From: Linyphia triangularis
Lineage: Eukaryota > Arthropoda > Arachnida > Araneae > Linyphiidae
Assembly (NCBI GenBank): GCA_963978545.1
Contig: OZ021724.1
Span: 99,647,163 to 99,711,162 of the forward strand
DNA length: 64,000 nt
Reading direction: 5' to 3'
In this document: piece after piece, positions 58,164 through 64,000 of the stretch
Numbering within the stretch: the stretch's first letter is position 1
How the letters are laid out: each line of letters starts with the position of its first letter
Notes under the pieces: model-generated
Database searches by the model: none
Seen by the model: only the letters and a program-made list of their open reading frames with translations
Told to the model about the DNA's origin: nothing
Position numbers and translations under genes: made by a program

Positions 58164-58520
58164 GCGGGAATTGTCCATTACTAGAGGGTGAACCTATAAA
58201 CTTTATTTGGCAACAGGACGGAGCCCCCCCCCCTCCCCCATTGGAGTCAGTCTCTTTGTACGAGAGTGGTTGAACGTCGAATTCCCTCACCGTTGGATTG
58301 GTCGTAATGGTCGAGGTGACAGAGCTCTTTGTCGTTGGCCTCCATGTTCACCTGACATAATGCCATGCGATTTTTTCCCTATGGGGCTTTATAAAAGGTC
58401 TACGTTCCGCCATTACCTAATGATTTGACAGAGCTGAGACACACAATTGAAGAGGCTATTGCTTTCATTACACCGGACTTGTTAACCAAAGTGTGGGGCG
58501 AATTAGACTAAAGGTTGGAT
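58164..58520 (+). pseudogene. Broken mariner transposase fragment
   Basis: Contains QQDGAPP-type sequence (second catalytic aspartate, about 58211), WLNVEFPHRWIGRNGRG and SPDIMPCDFF (third aspartate), then a frameshift and an in-frame TAG before RLDVCRV. A poly-C run and missing N terminus also disable it. Confidence 0.8.
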
Positions 58521-59190
58521 GTGTGCCGTGTAACTTAAGGTACACGTATTGAACATTTGTACTTGGGTTAGTTTACCTTCAATTTGATGTATGATTTATG
58601 GTAATTAGTCTAAATTAAACTGTCATAATTTGAAACTGGGACCTTCTTTTGAGGACAACCTACATTGAAATGTGGTATTACCTAATGATTTGACAGAGCT
58701 GAGACACACAATTGAAGAGACTATTGCTTTCATTACTCCGGACTTGTTAACCAAAGTGTGGGGCGAATTAGACTAAAGGTTGGATGTGTGCCGTGTAACT
58801 TAAGGTACACGTATTGAACATTTGTACTTGGGTTAGTTTACCTTCAATTTGATGTATGATTTATGGTAATTAGTCTAAATTAAACTGTCATAATTTGAAA
58901 CTGGGACCTTCTTTTGCGGACAACCTACATTGAAATGTGGTATTACCTAATGATTTGACAGAGCTGAGACACACAATTGAAGAGGCTATTGCTTTCATTA
59001 CACCGGACTTGTTAACCAAAGTGTGGGGCGAATTAGACTAAAGGTTGGATGTGTGCCGTGTAACTTAAGGTACACGTATTGAACATTTGTACTTGGGTTA
59101 GTTTACCTTCAATTTGATGTATGATTTATGGTAATTAGTCTAAATTAAACTGTCATAATTTGAAACTGGGACCTTCTTTTGAGGACAACC
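58164..59190 (+). mobile_element. Mariner-like element, right half of the pair, with tandem 3' ends
   Basis: Begins ATGCGGGAATTGTCCATT (inverse of 57634), then the transposase part and a 3' end present three times. The last inverted end (GAAACTGGGACCTTCTTTT...GGACAACC) stops at 59190 before TA. Confidence 0.75.
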
Positions 59191-59206
59191 TACATTGAAA
59201 TGTGGT
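58412..59206 (+). repeat. 265-bp tandem triplication of a mariner 3' end
   Basis: ATTAC recurs at 58412, 58677, 58942 and 59207. The three units are nearly identical and each runs from the transposase C-terminal region through the inverted end plus 16 bp of flank. The junction is at a 5-bp microhomology ATTAC. Confidence 0.92.
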
Positions 59207-59237
59207 ATTACAGTGTTATAATGTCTTCATATATAGG

Positions 59238-59407
59238 TTGGTTGTTTTTCAGATTATCTGGCACCGTCAGCAACGCGAGGGCTATAATGCGCCGTAACAT
59301 TCGTCATTAGAAAAGCCAACATACATTTACCCATGCCTAACACGGGACTCGGAACCCTCAACCTCGCGGTCTAGAAGCTAGCACGCTAACCACTATACCG
59401 TTTGGTC
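59238..59407 (-). mobile_element. SINE1 copy
   Basis: Reverse copy just after the mariner 265-bp triplication; duplication CTTCATATATAGG at 59225-59237 and 59408-59420. Confidence 0.9.
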
Positions 59408-59932
59408 CTTCATATATAGGAAGGAGTTCATCGTTTTCTTCGTGAAAAAAAGGACCGATCTTTCTACTGAGGCGTTTGTCACTAACTTTCAGAAACGGGT
59501 CGTAAGACTTAGGTTAGAGCTTTTCGCGAGTGAGTTATATAGTATAAAAAATTGTAAATTGAATTATAAGTTTTGGACTTATATCAAAAATAAAAGTAAT
59601 CAAAATTTTACACAAATTTAAATATTAAATATATATTTCAATATGAAATAGTTTAGTCAACTACAATAACTAAATACATCTACCCAAACAAATTTCAGAG
59701 AAATCACTTTAGAATTTAGAGATTGTTACTTTTTTGTATCCTGTACCTTCTTGCCGTGGATTATTGCGCCTTGTCTTTTATAATTGTTCTCAAAAACGTA
59801 CTGTGATGTGCATAAAATAAAATTAAAAAAAAAAAAAAAGGAAAATAATATAACCAATCAAAAGCATTTCTATCAACAGAATGTGCGGCAAACTACTTAT
59901 TTATTCAAACATTAACTTAAGCATTTAACTTA

Positions 59933-60378
59933 CAGTAGAACGTCGATTTACCTACCTAATTCGGACCAAAGGTAGGTCGGTTAAGCGAAAATTCCGGATA
60001 ATTTTCTTTCCGGATGATTTTCGTTTATTGAATACAGGACTTTTAAAGGTTTTTTTTATGACATAATTGTTGGAAATGAGTTTTTGTTGCAATAATCTTG
60101 ATAATCTTTGTTTCGCTGCTCTATCCTGGAGTCTTTTTGAAGGCAATAGTTCAGTTTTGATCTGCATCCGAAGGTTACTCTAACCATGTCAGTTCTTTAG
60201 AAAAACAGTCAATAGCCTCACCATTACTTATGTAACTTTAGAGCAAGGGAAAAGATTACGGTTTAAAAAGGAACAAAGGATTTATTACTCATTTAGGAGA
60301 TTTTTGATGTCGATTAAATGATTGCCGGTTAACAGAGAGTTCCGGATAAAGGAGGGACGGTTAATCGAGGTTCTACTG
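59933..60378 (-). mobile_element. Pogo/Tigger-like deletion derivative
   Basis: 446 bp, about the same derivative as 33776-34236, ends CAGTAGAACGTCGATT and GGTTCTACTG, TA at 59931-59932 and 60379-60380. It is inserted in R2. Sharing the same internal deletion with the other copy shows the shortened form itself transposed. Confidence 0.8.
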
Positions 60379-60696
60379 TATTTATTCAAAATAAACGTGA
60401 ATTTATGCTCTCGCATCCAAATATTATTTATTTATTCTGATTAAAGTAGTTTTATTATTTATTTATTAAAAAAAAATTGGCAACAGGAAAGAGTTTCAAC
60501 AATGATCTGTTCAATGGGATTTTAATGTGATTAATTAGTATTCCGTACAAGCAACCTTTTAGTGACAGTAACTGTCACAAAACTTGAAACAATGCTTTGT
60601 TATAGACATCGATGGTACCTGCCAAGTTTCAACCCGAATGCATGACGGCAAGGGGGTTAGTTAGGAGCCCGCAGATTTGCCTCCCATAGACAAAAT

Positions 60697-60879
60697 GCCG
60701 ACCAAACGGTATAGTGGTTAGCGTGCTGGCTTCTAGACCGCGAGGTTGCGGGTTCCGAGTCCCGTGTTAGGCATGGGTGTTTGTAAATGTATGTTGGCTT
60801 GTCAAATGACGAAATGTTTCGGCGCATTATAGCCCTCGTGTTGCTGACGGCGCCAGATAATCTGAATACAACCAACCAA
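60697..60879 (+). mobile_element. SINE1 copy
   Basis: Full length, inserted in R2; duplication CCCATAGACAAAAT at 60683-60696 and 60880-60893. Confidence 0.92.
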
Positions 60880-60962
60880 CCCATAGACAAAATCGAAGTT
60901 AGTATAAAGGTTAAAAAAAAAAAAAAAAAAAAGCCCTGCCAAAAACTAGTTTGAAGAAAATA

Positions 60963-61710
60963 ACTATGGGTGTGGAACATCGCACAACTTTCAATTACAC
61001 TATATAACATTGGTCATTGCAGTAAAATATGACATGGTGTTACTTACCATTATTACTAATTATCATTCATTTAGATTAAAATGTCCAGTTTGGTGATATT
61101 TTTGGCAATAATTTTGACATAAAAAAAAAAAAAAGCACTCCAAGCCTGCGATATTATTCGATAGACATTACATTATCCTTTCTTGTGCGTGCAAAAGAAA
61201 AAATTCAATCGTTAATTGGCGATGCTCAAGGGCAGAGAGCTCTGTGTTAAAGGCACTCGTTTTTCAACTTTTTACACTTTTATTGCATTTTTACGGAAAT
61301 TTTGAAAGTGGAGATGTTTAGAACACATTCAGAGGCATTACCCAATCGATTTTGATCAAAATCGTTTGAGCCGTTTTTTAGTAATTACTGAAAAACCTTA
61401 TTTTTCCAATGCTATCTGCTGCGCATGAGCGATTTTGACGAAAACCTTAATGGTAGGTTTCATGGTCAACACTAACCCGCACACCAAATTTTAGCTTCCT
61501 AGGTCAACAGGTTCGGGAGTTATGCTGAAGACAAACATTTTTTCTAGATCACTTTTTTGAAATCAGGATGTTCCAAAACTTAGAGAAATGCGAAAGAAAG
61601 GGCAAAAAAAAAAAAAGGAAAAAAAAATCGATACTTTCATTATCCTAGGGTAATTATGTATATAATATTTCATCCTCCATTATGTATAGGGTGATTGAAA
61701 GTAAAAAGAG
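60963..61710 (+). repeat. R5 repeat, uninterrupted
   Basis: About 750 bp, the best reference copy here: starts ATGGGTGTGGAACATCGCAC, ends GGGTGATTGAAAGTAAAA. Confidence 0.75.
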
Positions 61711-62503
61711 TCAAATGCAAGTACCTACTACAAGTAGAGAATTGGTAACCAGTTACAGTACTTCTCAAATGGAATAAAACTTGTAAAAATTCAACCATGA
61801 CTAACAACAGACACTAGATTATCCATCACCAATCACCATCAAATCTACTCATTTTTAAACTTCAACGCGGGGACTCGATTCCAAAACCTTTCGCAAGGCG
61901 CCTTCCTCATTTCTCCCTAAAACTCAAATAATAAAACTCAAATAATAAAACTCAAATAACTCTTCAGAACAGAGATATTGAGTTACCTGATGTCACCTAT
62001 CCTTCCATCTCCCAAAAAAAGGGTCAATCCACAAAAGGCCACCTTAAAAAAAAAGAAAAAAAGTACAACTCTACTCACGATACCATCTGTTATCTGGCGA
62101 ACTCGTAATAAGTGTCAGTCGGGCGTGTTGCTGTCGTAAATCCCTCCGCTGCTGTTATCGATAACGAACACTGCTTAGAGTAGTCACCTGTGAAACACTG
62201 TCTGCATGCAGTAGTGGATATGTTTCAAGATGGCTATCGGGGACTATAAATTAGAAGGGGGGGATTTCAATGTCATGAGGGGAGGCAGCGATCGCAATGT
62301 TGAGACTGGCTTGGATTTTGGAGTTGGAAAGAGTTGGACTGTTTGTGGGGTATTTTTTGTTGTAACTTAATAGGAATCGCTTGGAAAAAACTGGAATAAT
62401 TTTAGTCCTAGAAGTTTTAAAAGTCCCCCAGACTTTTTTTACGGGATTTGTTATTTTATTATTTAAAAGGGAGAGGGTTTGTTGGAGAACTTGAGAATCG
62501 CAT
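61711..62503. other. No feature recognised
   Basis: Unique, with a threefold AAACTCAAATAAT repeat (61920-61960) and a GC-richer stretch at 62100-62320. Confidence 0.45.
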
Positions 62504-62556
62504 TGTGGTTGGTTTGTATGCTCAACTAGCTTTTTTTTATTTTATGCATAATGACG

Positions 62557-62740
62557 GCTCGTCGACCAAACGGTATAGTAGTTAGCGTGCTAGCTTCTAG
62601 ACCGCGAGGTTGCGGGTTCCGAGTCCCGTGTTTGGCATGGGTGTTTGTAAATGTATGTTGGCTTGTCAAATGACGAATGTTTCGGCGCATTATAAGCCCT
62701 CGTGTTGCTGACGGCGCCAGATAATCTGAAAACAACCAAT
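62557..62740 (+). mobile_element. SINE1 copy inside a SINE2
   Basis: Flanks match neighbouring parts of SINE2 (its TTATTGGGTATA region on the left; CAGGCC on the right), so it is nested. The duplication is short and imperfect (CATAATGAC-like). Confidence 0.8.
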
Positions 62741-62751
62741 AATAATACAGG

Positions 62752-62970
62752 CCTTTAACTTGCTACATGCGGTCTGACAAGACCGCGAGTCATTTTTTGC
62801 GGAATGCTTCCGCCTCCTAAAATATTTCATCTTTGACTTTTACATTAATTTTTCTGATACTATGTTTCTTAAACTTTGAACTGATGTTCACCAATTTGTA
62901 TGGCCGACTACGGACCACTTGTTGCCCTTGCGCCAAAAACCTCAAATCACCCAGCCACATCAGTTAAAGG
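62752..62970 (-). mobile_element. TTAA MITE inside SINE2
   Basis: 219 bp, reverse relative to 2164-2380. TTAA is kept at 62971-62974; the other side has lost TTAA and about 12 bp of SINE2, consistent with a later deletion. Confidence 0.8.
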
Positions 62971-63088
62971 TTAACGTGGACTCCGAACTACAACGAACTT
63001 CTCTGCCGAAACCCGGAATGGGAACCCGGCACCTTTAGCATGCGAGACCAGGCCAGAGCGCTAAACACATAGCCATCAGGCGGGATGT

Positions 63089-63262
63089 GGTTAGTTTGTA
63101 CACTCACCGACCTATTTTTGTGAATAATAATGGTTAGTTTAAAAGCGGTACCTACCGCTTGACTTGGATTCTGAACACATAGAATATACATGTCTAACCT
63201 AGGATTCGAACCCAGCTTGTAAGGTCAAAGTGCTAAACAAGCAGTCATCAAGTGGGTGCATT
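63089..63262 (-). mobile_element. SINE2 copy
   Basis: Reverse copy, diverged. B box GGTTCGAATCC (63203-63213 on the plus strand reads GGATTCGAACC) and 3' end GTGTACAAACTAACC. It lies head-to-tail with the SINE2 at 62504-63085. Confidence 0.78.
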
Positions 63263-63399
63263 TTGTAGTTGAGTTGAAAACTTCTGTCTCATATCAGGAT
63301 ATTGGTGATTTTTCATAATACGACTGTCTTTTTCAAACAATCTATATCATAATGATAAGAATTTAATTTTTTTTTTTTACAAAATGTTTTATTTTTTAT

Positions 63400-63406
63400 T
63401 TTATTA

Positions 63407-63452
<46 letters not shown>

Positions 63453-63540
63453 CATTATTTTTATCATCATCATCATCATCATTATTATTATTATTATCAA
63501 TATCATTGTCATTATTATTATTATTATTATTATTATTTTC
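63400..63540. repeat. ATT/ATC trinucleotide microsatellite
   Basis: Run of ATT, ATC and related triplets. It produces poly-Asn/Asp and poly-Tyr/His ORFs with no other coding sign. Confidence 0.95.
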
Positions 63541-63770
63541 TTGTGATTTTTTATCATGCATATTATTGAATGAAAGTTATTTTCAATAGGTGGAATTGGA
63601 GAATTTGTTTCATGGGAGTTTCATTTGCTGAAAAGGACTTATTATTTTGTGGTAACATAAGTAGGAAAATATGTAGAAAGGGTAACTTTTTACGGGTTAA
63701 TTTGGGCATTTCATTAAGATAAATGGGACACTCCGATTTTACCCTTTTCCGCCCTTTTCAAATTTTTAAG

Positions 63771-63952
63771 CCGATCAAACTGTGTAGTGGTTAGCGTGCT
63801 ATCTTCTAGACCGCGAGGTTGCTGGTTCCGAGTCCCGTGTTAGGCATGGGTGTTTGTAAATGTATGTTGGCTTGTCTAACGACGAATGTTTCGGCGCATT
63901 ATAGCCCTCGTGTTGCTGACGGCGCCAGATAATCTGAAAACAACCAACCAAA
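63771..63952 (+). mobile_element. SINE1 copy
   Basis: Full length near the window end; duplication TCAAATTTTTAAG at 63758-63770 and 63953-63965. Confidence 0.92.
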
Positions 63953-64000
63953 TCAAATTTTTAAGAGCTAGGGTGTTGCAAGTTCAAACCTTACAATCTT

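Larger units (their letters stand above)
59855..60915 (+). repeat. R2 repeat with pogo and SINE1 inserts
   Basis: R2 blocks flank the pogo derivative (59933-60378) and SINE1 (60697-60879). It ends TCGAAGTTAGTATAAAGG. Confidence 0.72.
62504..63085 (-). mobile_element. SINE2 copy split by two insertions
   Basis: On the minus strand the SINE2 head starts near 63085 (B box at about 63018-63032) and its 3' end is at 62504 (GTTGAGCATACAAACCAACC). A TTAA element (62752-62970) and a SINE1 (62557-62740) sit inside it. The TTAA target corresponds to CCACGTTAAGC of the intact copy at 12343. Confidence 0.82.

Noticed and set aside
63313..63569. Asn/Asp-rich and Tyr/His-rich ORFs
   Set aside because: Translation of ATT/ATC triplets.

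Overview
The window is AT-rich eukaryotic DNA with no convincing host gene. The features visible are dispersed tRNA-headed SINEs, mariner, pogo, hAT, piggyBac-like and PIF/Harbinger-like elements, a Helitron and Ty3/gypsy LTR retrotransposons, plus long A/T runs and microsatellites. Together they point to a metazoan, most likely an arthropod. The species cannot be named from the sequence. I found no functional RNA gene and no host exon I can defend.

The one intact coding unit is a Ty3/gypsy retrotransposon on the minus strand (48222-54341). It has two 466-bp LTRs that read as identical, a 4-bp ATAT target duplication, a tRNA-Leu-type primer binding site, gag, a -1 frameshift heptamer at the gag stop, pol (protease, RT, RNase H, integrase) and a polypurine tract. 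It sits inside an older TTAA-flanked element (47669-54852). A relative survives as a solo LTR at 16056-16515, and a second LTR family as three solo LTRs (14303-15041, 21851-22551, 35441-36179).

The rest is layered non-autonomous elements. A tRNA-derived SINE (called SINE1 here) has about 20 copies, most with 10-15 bp target duplications and an AACC tail. A second tRNA-derived SINE is SINE2. TTAA-flanked piggyBac-like elements occur at 732-1071, 1076-1289, 2164-2380, 9828-10532, 47669-54852 and 62752-62970. PIF/Harbinger-like foldback elements of about 663 bp have four copies with 3-bp duplications. A 241-bp TA-flanked hairpin MITE has four copies. hAT-like elements (20809, 26527, 46718) carry TATCGATA motifs and 8-bp duplications. 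Mariner and pogo remnants lie at 17328, 32114, 33776, 56431 and 59933. A Helitron lies at 56493-57274. Two older families of unknown class (R2 and R5) form the background into which many of these inserted.

Region by region: 1-2.7 kb is R2 and R5 with SINE1 and three TTAA elements. 6.4-8.5 kb holds two copies of a composite unit with a long hairpin and a relic of the 18S rRNA 5' domain. 9.3-11.7 kb is a degenerate satellite of about 147 bp. 12.7-20.3 kb is R2/R5 with LTR, SINE, foldback and mariner inserts. 20.7-29.2 kb holds hAT, hairpin MITEs and two minisatellite-bearing TIR elements. 29.2-48 kb is sparser, with scattered elements. 48-55 kb is the gypsy element. 56.4-59.2 kb is a head-to-head mariner pair with a Helitron inside. 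59.9-63.97 kb is pogo, SINE, R5 and a three-element nest.
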